This document shows, in pieces, positions 22,681 through 33,904 of a stretch of 49,051 nt of DNA. The notes beneath the pieces were generated by a model that did not search any database, had not been told where the DNA came from, and worked only from the letters and a program-made list of their open reading frames with translations. Location: the NCBI RefSeq assembly GCF_002999335.1, contig NW_020312191.1, positions 1 to 49,051 on the forward strand, given 5' to 3'. Source of the DNA: Cyclospora cayetanensis. Lineage: Eukaryota > Apicomplexa > Conoidasida > Eucoccidiorida > Eimeriidae. Positions within the stretch are counted from its first letter, which is position 1, and each line of letters begins with the position of its first letter. The translations under genes were made by a program, and so were the position numbers.

Positions 22681-23883
22681 GGCGTCGTTCATCCAGCTGC
22701 CCTTGGCACTTCGCTTGCGAGCCCCCTAAGGGCGCATAGCGCTGTCGCTGGTGTCTCCCCCGAAATTCCGCATCCGAGCACACAGCAAGGGGGTGTGCAG
22801 GCCCCTATAGAATGCGGGGGCAGCTACGCGCGGTTTTTTTCACATGTGGTGCACAGACTGTAGCTCATGGACAAAAGGGCGAAGGTTTTGGGCCAGTGGA
22901 CTGAGGGCACACGAATGTCTAGTACCACCTTCTGAAATTATTTATATGGCTCTGAAGAGGCCCTTGAAATCCGTGTAATGACGCGAAGTAGTTTGCATGC
23001 CCCTCCTGGTTGCTGCTTTGAAGTGGGCATTGTTTTTGGCTCCAGCACAGTGGAGTCACTACCGCAGTCGCAGTAGCAGGTGCTGCTGCCGCGGTCGACG
23101 CAAGAACTCACTCCCTCGAGACTTCAAATGAAAGAACTGAAGCAAAAATTGGATTTAGAGTCTAGGGTTTAGGGTGTCTTCGCACTGCGAGACACCGGAA
23201 ACGGCACCGACCGCACCGGTCCAGCGGGACTACCGTTTCCCGGTTCTTCCGGAGGAGGAGCACCCGATGGTGTATGAACACATTTTTGTATAAGTCTGTT
23301 TTTGCATCAAATTTACGCATAACGGGACGGTTACTGCTGATTCGGAGCGTTTTTCATTCAAAGAGGTGCCTCGAGACTGTAGGCACTCAATCGCCAGGTC
23401 GGGCCCGCATAGAACGCAGCAGCAGCGTCCGCTGCACCTGCTGCGCCAGAAGACGAAGGGTCCCTACATGCATATATCTCGCGTTGTCTATTTTCCGCTC
23501 ATGTAATCCTGTATTTATGTACAAACATCTCTCTTTGGGAGCAGCACAAGGAGCAGCGAGGACGTACGGGGCTCAACGGAAGCTAGGTCAGTCAATATAA
23601 GTGCCTTCGTTCGCGTGCAACACGGTCTTCTGGCGACTCCGACTGCGCGCCGAACGTATTTCAGCACTATTCTCACTGCGACGTCCGTCGGGAATGCACA
23701 TCTCTTCACATTGCAGCCCTTGGGAGCAGTGCCGTGAGCAGCATCGGGTGTCTAGGGCCTGCGCCTGGCGACGGTGCCAAGGGATCCTTTAAGAGGGAGT
23801 AGTCATCTGCAGAGGGACGTCTCCTCGCACACCAGCAATAGCGGCTGCTCTACGACGCTCTGTGTTCTTCGCTACGCGGTACG
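22681..23883. other. gene-free spacer with telomere-like heptamers
   Basis: No supported gene. A short TCTAGGGTTTAGGGTG stretch at about 23160-23175 contains the coccidian telomere heptamer TTTAGGG once in full and once partly. Degenerate CCCTAAG/CCCTTAAG/CCTAAAC words lie just left, at 22350-22395, inside the last intron of the preceding gene. These are interstitial and too short to be a telomere. Confidence 0.5.
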
Positions 23884-26802
23884 ATGGGGGCGAGTACCAG
23901 CAGTATCGGCGATACGATCCTTTTCCCAGCTCCCGAGCCTTCAGTGAGAATTTAAGACCCCAAAAGCCCCTATGATTGCCGCATGCAAAGTTTCAGACAC
24001 CGTAAAGTCGGGCAGTGTGGGACGCGCTGTGTGAAAAGCCCAGCGCTGCGAATGTGTATGGTCCTGTACGTGCTCCTGTTTCAGTATGATGAGTCTCTCC
24101 CCGGCTTGCTCTGGATTGAAGATGACTTCCCCAGCCGTCCACCTATCGCGTCTGTGGCTTCTCGAGCAATTGAGTTGCAGCTTAGGAAGGATAGCCACTC
24201 CCGGGGGCGGTGTTTCCCGGCCTTCTTCGTCGCACCTCCCAACGGTGCTGGAAAATATGTACTCCTCTATTGGCATGGTGAGGCGCAGAGAATGCCCACT
24301 ATTTCTCTGGTTACAGGCAGTGAGATAGCCAAGGCCGATGCGAGGCTTGCATGCCACTCCCTGGTCAGCTGCAGGGCAGAAGCTCCGTATTTCCGTATCA
24401 GCCTTTGTAGCTGGGAGGGGGGGGGGGGCGCAGGAGGGAGCTTTTGGCAGTTGGCTGTAGCTCGGACGGCTACTCGTGCCAGCTCTATGGATGGCGACAT
24501 AGGGGATGCAGCCTTCCGCTCCTGTTAGTGTGCCCTGGATGGTCTATATCAATGCCCATGCCATGCACTCCTGCCTGCCTTCCATTCACAAGCCGGCTGT
24601 AAAAACATCCACCACCAACGCTTCTTCCTAGACCTCTCAGATGGAAATGCAGAATGCCTTATAGCGGGTGCCGCAGCTCTCGGGCTGTCTATGTACATGT
24701 GTCTATGCCTATACACTATATATATATGTATATGTATATATGGGTAAACTTCGTGAGAGCGGCATGGACGCCTTTCTTGTCTCTTTCAGGCAACTCTTGC
24801 GACCTAGGACACATAAAGGAGGAGTTAGAGGTGTTGTCAGGCTACCTGAACTGCCACTGCTTGGCGATAGAGTTTCCTGGCTATGGACTCGCAGCACCAG
24901 CAACTCCCCCTACGGCCTCTGCCGCGGCAGCCGCGAGAGCGAACAGGAAGTCTCGCGTCAGCATTAGTGAAACCATCAATAAGTGGAGTCGAGCAGCATT
25001 CAACTTCCTTGTGTGGATGGGAGCTCCCCCAACAAATATCATTTGTTTCGGCCGCTCTATTGGGACGGGTGAGGAAGGGGCACGCCTGCAGACTGCACAA
25101 CGCACACTCAGTCCGCGATTGCCAAAAGTACTCACCCGCTTCCTTTCCGCCTTCCCCTCCCCCCTTCCCCGCGCTATTCAGACCTTCTCCTTGACACAAG
25201 GCGCTTATTCATGCTGCCTTCTTATCCCTGACGTGTGCGTCGTTGCCTGTCTGCTGATTCTGCATCCTTAGGACCGGCTGCACACCTCGCGGCTACACTC
25301 CTCGCTGAGGGTATCAAAGTTGGGGGTGTTGTCTTGCATGCCCCATATATCTCAGTGCACAAGATTGTCGCAGGTACAATTCTTGCTGTCTCTCCCCTTC
25401 TCCACAAAGTAGCATGCTTCACTACACTTTTACCGGCACGCTCTTCCTCTTGCAGAGCAAAAACACGCATGCATGCAAATGCATGCATGCATGTTTTCGC
25501 AACGCGCGGAGTCGACGTCTGTTAATCTTTGACCGCTACCTGATGCAAACGACTGCGTGGACCTCTCGGCCTATGCCAATCCGTGCTGCTCTTTGTGTTT
25601 TTTCGCCGTTGACTCCTGGACCGTCACATCACACAATCTGCTGCTTTTTCGGCGCTTCTCAGTTTTTAAAACTGTGTATCTTGCTGCTGGTTTGCCTGGA
25701 AATCAGAGTACACAGCGCTAGGTACATGGCTGATTGACGACCACTGGGATAATGCCGGATCCCTACAGCAGATGGCTCCTGACACGCCCCTTTTGATCAT
25801 TCATGGAGAAGATGACGAGATCATTCCGACTGCTCATGGGCGCTGCCTCCTCGATGGCTATGAGGGCCATCACGTGAAGCACGGCTTTTTCCCTTCCGAC
25901 TCCTCCCACAATGCATACTATGTTATTGATGTACGCTTAGCCCATTCAGATTTCTGCAGCTGCTCTTCTACAGGCTGAGCCGTTGCTGCTTCGCCGCCTT
26001 GTGGCACTGCTGCTGTCGGAATGCTTGCGCTTCGCTTGTGCGGCCGTTTCTGTTGCCTCTCTCTTGCTGCTCTCACCCTGAGCGGTGCTGCGGCTGCCTC
26101 GCAGGCCTGCGAGGCAGCTATGGCGGGGATAGTCTCTCCAGGCACCTCTAACTCACTGCTTGGCGGGTTGCGTAGAGCATGTTTGCATTCATGAGGAGGC
26201 CACTAGGGAGCGTCATCTTGCCAGAGGCCTCTCGGCTGCTGGCGCTGCTGCCGGAAGCTTCACCGCGAGGCATGCGGGGTGCCGTGTGCATGCGTTTTTT
26301 CTGCGCTTCGCAGGATTTGGGCAAGCCTATTCAGACCTTCTTGGCTGAGGCGGCTCGTGGAAGAAGCACGTCTGTGTTTGAAATCAGCATTCCACCCTTC
26401 ATGACGGAGCGACCTAGTCTGGACGCCCGGCCGGCTGTCACAACTGCCGCTCGGGGAGCTGCCGAAGCAGCAGCTGCTGCCGCTGCTGCTGCTGATCCGC
26501 ATGCAGAGGGACGCGCGGAAGCGACTACTGTATGTACACCGACTGGGGAGGCTGCCGCCGGCGTCATGACAGTGAGCGTCACAACTCACAAAACAGGAGC
26601 AGCCACAACTGCGACATCCGAGGCAGCAGGACCCCTAGCGGTCAGTTCCCCTGAGCCCTCTGGGCCTGTGACTTTCAACAGGCTGCTCGAGTGCGGTCTG
26701 CTCTCTGGCAGCACTTTAGACGAAATTGTGGGGGGAGCTATTCGAGAGGCTCAGGCTCTAGAGGGATCGAAGGGGAGTGGAGCTGCAGCCAACAAGAAGT
26801 AG
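23884..26802 (+). CDS. ABHD17-like alpha/beta serine hydrolase with N-myristoylation motif
   Basis: Six exons agree in phase throughout: 23884-23943, 24085-24277, 24790-25068, 25272-25373, 25707-25930 and 26314-26802, giving 448 residues. In animals the closest family, ABHD17, removes palmitate from Ras and synaptic proteins at the plasma membrane. The oxyanion-side motif is split across exons as LLYWHG/NSCDLG. The nucleophile elbow is GRSIGTG (FGRSIGTG, about residue 176). The acid is in LLIIHGEDDEIIP and the histidine in SDSSHNAYY, so the full Ser-Asp-His triad is present. The protein begins MGASTSS, a good N-myristoyltransferase site; ABHD17 proteins instead use an N-terminal Cys cluster. 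After the core the last exon adds about 160 residues rich in Ala/Thr (26314-26802), absent from ABHD17. Introns hold an AT microsatellite (24711-24742) and a GCAT array (25467-25493). The exact substrate cannot be read from the sequence. Confidence 0.88.
24711..24742. repeat. AT microsatellite in an intron
   Basis: TATACACTATATATATATG-type repeat within the intron 24278-24789 of the hydrolase gene. Confidence 0.8.
25467..25493. repeat. GCAT tandem repeat in an intron
   Basis: Self-complementary GCATGCATGC runs interrupted by AAAT, inside the intron 25374-25706 of the hydrolase gene. Confidence 0.85.
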
Positions 26803-26940
26803 CTGTTGGAGTGCTCCTTCTGTTACAGCAGCCTCTCTGCTGGATCGGTCGGCGGCATACATTTGAGCACTTGCAGTTAGCGTCAAGGCTCCTGAGGCTG
26901 TTGGTGTTTTGCCCATGCAACACCTGCTTTGTTTTGAACC

Positions 26941-27150
26941 ATGAAGCTGCTGCGGGCCCCGTCAACTGCCCTGGCAGTGCAGCAGCGGGAAGCTGGCCGC
27001 TCGATGGTTTTTTTTTTGACTGCGACAACGGCTGGTGGTCTTGCTGTTACTTGGATGTTTAATTCCGCTGTGCGCTGCTGGCAGTCCGCGCCGCTGAAGC
27101 GAAGCAGCAGTGGACGGCATCAGCTAGTAGCTCGATGCACTATATGCTAA
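26941..27150 (+). CDS. possible small membrane protein, 69 residues
   Basis: An ATG frame between the hydrolase stop and the 3' end of the convergent LSM4 gene encodes a basic start (MKLLRAPSTALAVQQREAGR), one hydrophobic segment (MVFFLTATTAGGLAVTWMF) and a basic Ser-rich tail. The layout resembles small mitochondrial inner-membrane proteins, but no family was recognised. It may equally be chance in the 3' UTR region. Confidence 0.2.
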   Translation: MKLLRAPSTALAVQQREAGRSMVFFLTATTAGGLAVTWMFNSAVRCWQSAPLKRSSSGRHQLVARCTIC

Positions 27151-27661
27151 GCAACCTAAAAGGTAGTGGCATTTAATCTCTGTAACAGAGTGTCTATCCC
27201 GTACAGCAAGAGCTCCAAAAACAACGCCGGCGCCACTGAATGCACCAGAGCCAGTGCGCAGCGGCCATGAAATCAGAGGCGTTGGTGAGGGCCGTCGTTC
27301 CAGGCCGAGTGGGGGGTCGCCTCTGTGTCTCTTCCAATTCGAAAAAGCCTCCCCTTACCCCTCTATCGCCCCCCTCTTCCCCTTCAAGCCCCTCGCGCGC
27401 TGACCAAGCGGCGGCGGCACCATCCGCTTTGTTTGTTGCGAAGGGCAGAGAGAACGCAGCAGCAGCAACTCTGCGGCTCCAAAAGTAGCAGTCTAGACGG
27501 CGCAGCTGTGTGTGTCGGGCACGTCTTCTACAACAGCGGCTCCTAAGACGCCGCACGGCAACAAGCTAAAGACCAACGCAGGGAGCAAACAAAGGAGAGA
27601 CTGCGCTTCTGCTGGTGCTCCTTCTGCTTGTGTTGCCGCTTCTAGAAAGACGCGCGCAGTC

Positions 27662-29382
27662 TCAAGCACGCCCACGGCCACGGTCCATACCTCCCCTCCC
27701 TGAGCAACAACGCGCAGCATGCAGCCCCACCTTTGCGTGTGCCTCCTACGATGGTGGTGCTGCGCCAGACTGCCAGAAGGCAAGCCGGTAAAAGTAAGCA
27801 AGCAGAGACAGAGAGAGAGACAGTCAGACTCCGTGAGACCTCGTGACCGCTCTTTCGGGAGCGAGCTTTTCCATATTCTCCGCCGCACAAGGGCCCTCAC
27901 CGCCAAGAAATCCGCATGCACGACGCACACAACTGCTGCTGCTGCTGCTGCTGCTTAGCAAGTCAACTCACCACGCATGGAAATGCCGCGGCCTCGACCC
28001 CGACCCCGCGCAGGGGGTTTGTCGCGGGCTGTAGAGAAAGCAGAAGACAAGGCAGCAAACAGTTGCTTGAACGACGTATTCTCAAGCTGCTGAGAAGGAG
28101 GCATCGAGGGAGACAAAACGAACAGAGAAATCCGGCAGCGAATTCGGCGTTTGCAGCAAATCCGCCTCAGGAGAGGGGCGCTTGACTTGCATTGCACAAC
28201 AACCCGAAGGAGAGGCTCGCACAGATGCCCGCGTGCCAAGCACGGTAGAATGCGCATGAAACAAGCATCGCTTCGCGCTCTCCAGAATTCTCAGTGCCAG
28301 CCAGTCAGACTTAGAAGGGCTTATGCTCATGAGGGAGACAATGTAACACCAACCTTGAGGCTTCTCTTCCTTCACAAGCGTCACGAGCTCCTCCTGGAGT
28401 CGCGCATACTTGACCGTGTTGCCCCTTAAAAAGCACTCGCTAACCTTCCAAAATCTCTCGCCGTCCTACAGAGGTCACATGAGCAAACACAAACAAAATA
28501 CATACATATATATATACATATATGCACATACATATATACATACATGTAGAAACATATACATATAGATACATACACATATATATATATAGTTCCAGACACT
28601 ATGATTCGCGCCTTGCAGTGATGCACTCCCACGTCTATGGAGCCTTTTTTGTAGAAAAAAATCCGGAAAATGCCATCAACGCGATATCCTTAGGAGACGC
28701 TGCTCCTGAATGCGGTGGCTGAAAGCCTGCAGTAATCATAGGACCCCTGGAAACTGCAGCATGGGGGTATTTACCTTAGAAGTGCATACGGAGTTCTTAA
28801 GATGGAGGTTCATGAAACCATCACACGCTGCCAACATTCCGCTGTACGTTTCCCCGTTCTTCAACTCAACCATCTGCTCCGAACACACAAGAGTCGTAAA
28901 GGTAGCAAGAAAACTCGCATCCCATGCAGCTTGGGCTCCTGCTGCCTCTGCTGTCGGTGTTGGTAGTGTTCGAGCTGGAGCTGCTCCTCATGCACTTATA
29001 CTGCTGCTGCACGAGCAGAAGCAGCAGCAGCACAAGCAGCAGCAGCACAAGCAGCACCAGTACAAGCAGCAGCAGCAGCACAAGCAGCAGCAGCACAAGC
29101 AGCAGCAGCACAAGCAGCACCAGTACAAGCAGCAGCAGCAGCAGCACAATTGGCAGCAGGCGGCGCAAGACTAATTGCCGTTTTCACGCAGTCCTAGCGG
29201 CACTTGCAGCCGGATTGCTGGCGTTATTTATCGAAGAAGAAAAGAAACAGCGGCCCCTGCAGCCTCTGAATCCAGATGAGCGCAGAAAGGCCAGTAGCAG
29301 CGGCAGCGCCTAAATCCTCATTTTCCTCTCTGTCTCTCACCAGCGGACGATTTTGAGCGGCGCGAAGCAGTGCTAGTGGCAG
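27662..29382 (-). CDS. LSM4: U6 snRNA-associated Sm-like protein LSm4
   Basis: LSm4 is a subunit of the Lsm1-7 (mRNA decay) and Lsm2-8 (U6 snRNA) rings. Exons in transcription order are 29382-29341, 28873-28775, 28465-28354, 28028-27972 and 27699-27662, all in phase. They read LPLALLRAAQNRPL, then VELKNGETYSGMLAACDGFM and NLHLKNSVCTSK (Sm1), then DGERFWKVSECFLRGNTVKY (Sm2, with the RGN motif), then a Gly-Arg tail (ARGRGRGRGISMRG, RGGMDRGRGRA, stop). The fit to LSm4 is residue by residue, including the RG-rich C-terminus. About 115 residues are visible. The start Met is missing: exon 1 begins right after a CTGCTCAG acceptor at the residue that follows Met in other LSm4 proteins, so the start codon sits in an upstream exon not found. 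Introns 1 and 2 carry a CAG array and an AT array. Confidence 0.93.
28499..28590. repeat. AT/ATAC microsatellite in LSM4 intron 2
   Basis: ACATACATATATATATAC-type repeat lying between LSM4 exons 2 and 3 (intron 28466-28774). Confidence 0.9.
29013..29148 (+). repeat. CAG-based 15-nt array in LSM4 intron 1
   Basis: About nine repeats of a 15-nt unit (CAGCAGCAGCACAAG and variants with CACCAGTACAAG), with the CAG strand on plus, opposite to the gene. It sits within the intron 28874-29340. All three plus frames stay open (Gln/His/Lys, Ala/Gln, or Ser/Thr repeats), one running into a hydrophobic segment ending at 29313. These frames are best explained by the repeat. Confidence 0.9.
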
Positions 29383-30480
29383 CTGAGCAGCACCAAGCCA
29401 TACAGAACAAGCAGCAGCCAGACTGCTCAAGGAAGGGTGAAAAGTTCAACTACGTCCACAACACATTCAACGCACTAGCAGCACGCGTCATCACCTAAGA
29501 CCTTCAGGCCCCTGCGCAGCTCCCGCTGAAGCAAAACAAAGGCTGCGCAGGCAACTCGACACAGCCAGCAGCAGACGGCTGGAGAGGGGGAGATCCATCC
29601 AGCCCAGCAGCATTCAGCGCAGTCTCCTGCAGCGGCAGCAGCCTGCGTCTGCGAGGAGTCTTGCTGGGGGAGCCGTGCAGCGTGGAGACAAGGCCTGCCT
29701 GCCTTCACGTCCAGCCCGTCAAAAAGAGGCACAGCTTCGCGAGAACTCATCTGGTGATCCCCAACAGTGCTGCCTGACCCCACATACTGCACAACACCCC
29801 CATGCCTATGACTCCGGAGCTCAAATAGGCGAGCTGAGGGGCCGAACTGCACATTTTTGAGCGGCGCAGAAGCGTACTGGCATTTTCCAGGAGAGATAGT
29901 GGATGGATTCCTCCTAAAAAGGCCGTGCGGGAGGGCAGTTTCGGGGTTTCGCAGCAACGCAGCGCAGTGTAGGGGGAAGCTGATTGCTGAAACAGCCGTG
30001 TGCGGAAGGCGCGAAGCAGCCTTCTGAGAAAAAGAGAGCTTCCTAAGGGCCTCCTCTCTAACAGCGCAACCGAACAGCGTCCCGCCTGCCCGCCCCCAGT
30101 GGTGTCGAGGTGCCACAGCAGGAGTCGCGGAGCGGCGCGATGACAATCAATCGTAGCGACAACACCACAGTCTTACAACATTTCTCAAGTGCTTGCACCT
30201 CATATAAATATCTGCGTAGGGGGGACCGCGCTGCATGCGGTAGGTAGGACGTGCTGCCCGCCAGAAGCGAGATCGCTCTCTCTCTCTCTCTCGCTGCGGA
30301 TGTAACACGCATGCCTCGCCTCACTGGGGCCCTTGCAGGGGGCCCCTCGTGCGCATACGGCTAAATGCGACTTCGATTTGAGTTTGGGAGTGCTTCCCCT
30401 TTATTCTGAGGCCTCCGAAGAAACAGATATCTCTCCGGAGAGGTCCTATGCTGCTCCTTCTGCTAGCATTTCCTGCGCAG

Positions 30481-33400
30481 CAGCAAGTGCTGCTGCTCTA
30501 CGAGCTGGAGGAGCGAGCCACCAGGCGCAGCTTTGCCTGATGAGTTTTCTGTCTGCCGCGCTTCTGCTAACCCTGCAGTGGTGGCCTCGTTGTCGCGGGG
30601 AGACACCGCGATCCAGCAGCTCAGAAGCAGGGAATGTGAATTCGGGGTGCTCACGCTGCCGCTGCAGCTGCAATCAACTGCTTCATCCCAAGTTTGTACG
30701 CCGTGCGAGAGATTTTTCTGGTAGTATTATATGCAGCACGGCTTTTTTGTGACTTAGCGGAATGCGTGGCAGGAAATGCAACAGCGGCTTTCAGTGCAGC
30801 AGCAGCATGCCGTATGTGTGGCAGGGCTGAGAGTGGAGCTCCTTCCACTCCCCGGCTGTACAGACACCGCGTTGCAGGAATGTGAAAAAGCAGCCGCAGC
30901 GGCAAGAGCAGCGAGGGGGTTCTTACCAGAGGAAGCAGCTCTCCTTCTAGGGGGTGATGGGGGCTTAGAACTCTCAGTAGAAATCCCAGGCTGCCCTTTG
31001 TCTTTGCTGCTTGCTGTCTCGCGACAGCCACAACCGCAGCAGCAGCAGGGGGGGGCGATCTCTGGGCCTTGTGCTTGTGCAATCGGCAGGCGCAGGGGAT
31101 GCCTCTTCCAGCTGCGAGACGAAGTGATCAGTCAGCGCCACTGCGTTGTAGGGGTGCAGCAGCAAGATGATCGCGACAGGCTCACGCAGCTAGCAGCGAA
31201 GCTGCTGCCGCTGCTGCTTGCTGCGCTGCAGCAGGCGAACATGCGGCTCTCTCCTGAGGCAGCCGAAATGACATCCGAAGCGAGGGGTGGCGGAAAGTCT
31301 GCGGCAAGTCTTGTGGCCAGTGCGGAAATCGTCTTCGAGTGTGCAGACACCGCAGAGGCGGCTGCCTGCGCGGCAGCTGAGGGCTTGCAGCAGCAGCTTT
31401 TGCCGCACTCAAGCGTATCCGCTCACGAAGCGATTGCAGACGCACCCGACATTGCAGCTGCAGCAGCGGCCGCTGCAGCCAGCGCTGCCTCCTGCAGCTG
31501 TGCGCGGGTGCCTGCCGCTCTGCTGCTAGGACCAGCAGCGACGGCAGCCGCCGCTAGCCAGCTAGCTGCCGTTTACGTAACAGACTGCAGCACTAACGGC
31601 TCGTGGCTGGATGCTGACGCACCGGTAGCCAAGGGACAGACGCTGCCATGGCCTTTGACCAGCGTGTTATCTCTTGCTCGCCCCTGTAAGCGTGATTTTT
31701 CTGTAGCCTGTGTTGCTGATGATGAGGTGGTGATGTGTGTGAGAGCGACCTCTTGCGGGGAGGGCGGCTCGAAGTGGTCGGGGTGGAGTGTAGGAACGCC
31801 TCCGTGTACGTGTGCTGCTGTGTTACGTCGCCTCTATCTCGTGCTGCGAACGCTGCAGCAAGTGCTGCTGCTGCTTCCTCTGCGACTCTTTGTGTGCAGT
31901 GCGAAGCGATGGGCCCCCTATTGCAGCCTTCCGCTGGCGTCTCGTTCTTCGTATATGTGCTGCATGCAAGACTCCAGGTGCTCGCTGCAAGTGCGGCAGC
32001 TCTTTCCCGCAGCAGCAACAGGAGCAGCAGCAACAGGAGCAGCTCCCTCCAGAACCGTCTGGGTGCTCCACAGGCGTGCAAGACCTTCTGAAGCCTCCGA
32101 AAGGGCAGCCTCTGGCGAAGGCAGACGTCGTGGCTGGAAAGCACGACTCTTCTAGGAGGCATCAAGCGTCTCAGTACCTCGCAGATTCAGCCAGTTCTCT
32201 TGGTTCATCAGTGTCCGCCTTAGACTCGAGTGCTGTTGCAGCTGCTGAGGATGGCAGCGCTGCTGCTGTGCGGCTCCCCCTCGCAACGCCGACAGCGGGC
32301 TGTTGTTATGCGGACGGCGGCACGGCAATCCCAAGCAGCGGAGGCTTGCATGCTGTGCAGCAGCAGCAGCAGGACGGCGTGCCTCATCTGTTGACAACAC
32401 GGAGATCGACGGGGGGGAGTGGTCTCCAACCTGCCGGGGGAGGCAGCAGCAGCAGGCTGGCGTTAGAGCTGCAGCGAGCGGTTGCCGAGAAGAGACGCCT
32501 TGAAGATATGCTGCAGCAGTTGCTGCTGGAAAACGAAGAGTTGCGGACTCAGGTGCTACTCTGCTGCCACTCTGCTGCTGAAGTCGATGTTGGGTAGCTG
32601 GCAAGGGCTGCTGCTGCTGCAGTTTCTTGGCTGGTGGTGCGCCGCTTGATTGCATAGCGCCGTGCCGTTGAAGAAGGAAGCTGCGAGGAGGCACTGGGGA
32701 CGAGTCTGGGGCGCTTGTTCGTGGTGGTCTGTGCAGGCATGCCAGCTGGGGAGCCTCAGGGAGCAGCTTGCAAGTGTGCAGGAGGTAGCGCGTGGTGAGG
32801 CTGGCTAGCCGCCAATCTGGGCGTGTTTTGTGCTGAGAGATGAGGGATTGCTACGCCTCGTGATGGGGGTGGCATTGTGCCGCTGCTGCTGCTGTTCTCG
32901 CTGCCCCTTATTGCCCGCTTTTCAGCCGTATGCGCTGGCAGCAACGCCACAACTTCGGCAGGCAACGCGCTGATCTCGTGGTTTGCTGTTTTTCGCAGGA
33001 GAGGTCTTGGTCTTGCAGGATGCAATTGCTGGTTTGAAGCATCGAATTGCGGATCTTGAAGCAGAGAGGGTGCGTCCTTGTCTCCCCTCTGCCCGTGCCT
33101 GCTGAGCTTTTGCCGCTGCTGTGGCCTTTGCGGCTGCTCTATGAGAACCCGTTTTCTCAACATGCAGCTTTCTAGCCGTCGTGCTTTAGCTGCGTATCCT
33201 GCTGCTGGCTGCTGCAGGATGCATTGCGGTCTGAGGTTTTAGCGGCGGCTAGCCGGCACCAGCAGCACGCTGCGTTATTGCGGCGTCTCCAGGAGGTCCA
33301 CGCGACGCAGACACAAGTGAGGGGGGCCCTTACCGCATGTGTTGCTCTCTGCAGTTTAGCGCCTCTTATCACGCTTAGAGCTTCTGCTGCCCCTCGCCGC

Positions 33401-33904
33401 TCAGCGCCGCTCAGCGCTGCTCCTCCCCAGGGGATCGTAGACAGCTGGATTCCTAGCAGCAGCAGCAGGGCAAAGCTCTGGCTGGTTAAATGCGTGCAGG
33501 CGTTGCATGACTGTCTCGACTTCCAGCAGCAGCAGCAGCAGCTCTTGGAGAAGGCCTTCGAGCAGGCTGAAGGGCTGATAAAGCCGAATTTGCAGCAGCT
33601 GCAGGGGCAGCCGGGAGAGCAGCAGCAGTTGCAGGAGCAGCAGCAGTTGCAGGAACATAGGGGCAAGGAAGTTAAGAGTTTCACGATACGCCGCTCTCCA
33701 CGACAATCGCAACGAAGTGGTGCTGCGGCTCAGGAACTGCCTGGTGATGCCGCACAGCGCAGTTCGCTGTCTCCAAATCTTTTGGAGGGTGGCCTCAAAC
33801 GGCCCCGCACAGACAGCGACGATGCCGGTAGTCAAGAGGTGAGACTCTCTCAGCAGCATGCAGCTCCACGACAGGAGACTACTCCCTTGGGCCTTAAGGC
33901 CTAA
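30481..33904 (+). CDS. FHA-domain coiled-coil protein with a split FHA domain
   Basis: Exons are about 30481-30691, 30773-31685, 31900-32552, 32737-32794, 32999-33069, 33218-33316 and 33431-33904; all junctions after the first exon agree in phase. FHA domains bind phosphothreonine peptides. The core is CAIGRRRGCLF...ISQRHCVVGV (31080-31155), matching GR and SxRH, and VYVTDCSTNGSWLDAD (31570-31620), matching the ST-NG signature. Between these halves lies an insertion of about 135 residues rich in Ala/Glu/Gln. Later exons give a Cys cluster (CAACKTPGARCKCG), Gln tracts, then coiled coil (LALELQRAVAEKRRLEDMLQ, ACQLGSLREQLASVQEVARG, LQDAIAGLKHRIADLEAER, ALRSEVLAAASRHQQHAALL) and a Gln-rich basic C-terminus (KRPRTDSDD). 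An in-frame stop at 30464 limits the first visible exon; the initiator and any upstream exon (perhaps near ATG 30365) are unresolved. It is likely nuclear or cytoskeletal, but the role cannot be deduced. Confidence 0.8.

Noticed and set aside
23155..23180. Telomere or telomere-proximal sequence
   Set aside because: Only about two heptamers; flanked by ordinary genes on both sides, so at most interstitial.
27240..27703. Plus-strand Ser/Pro/Ala-rich frames overlapping the LSM4 3' end
   Set aside because: They overlap the last LSM4 exon antisense, need an unsupported splice, and their composition fits shadow frames.
28924..29313. Plus-strand Ser/Thr-repeat protein with a membrane helix
   Set aside because: It sits within LSM4 intron 1 on the opposite strand and is explained by the CAG array; no start or splice context.
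29475..30146. Minus-strand frame of 223 codons upstream of LSM4
   Set aside because: Open but without domain, tract or splice pattern; it may be LSM4 5' leader. It does not supply the missing LSM4 start codon (no ATG followed by a donor was found).
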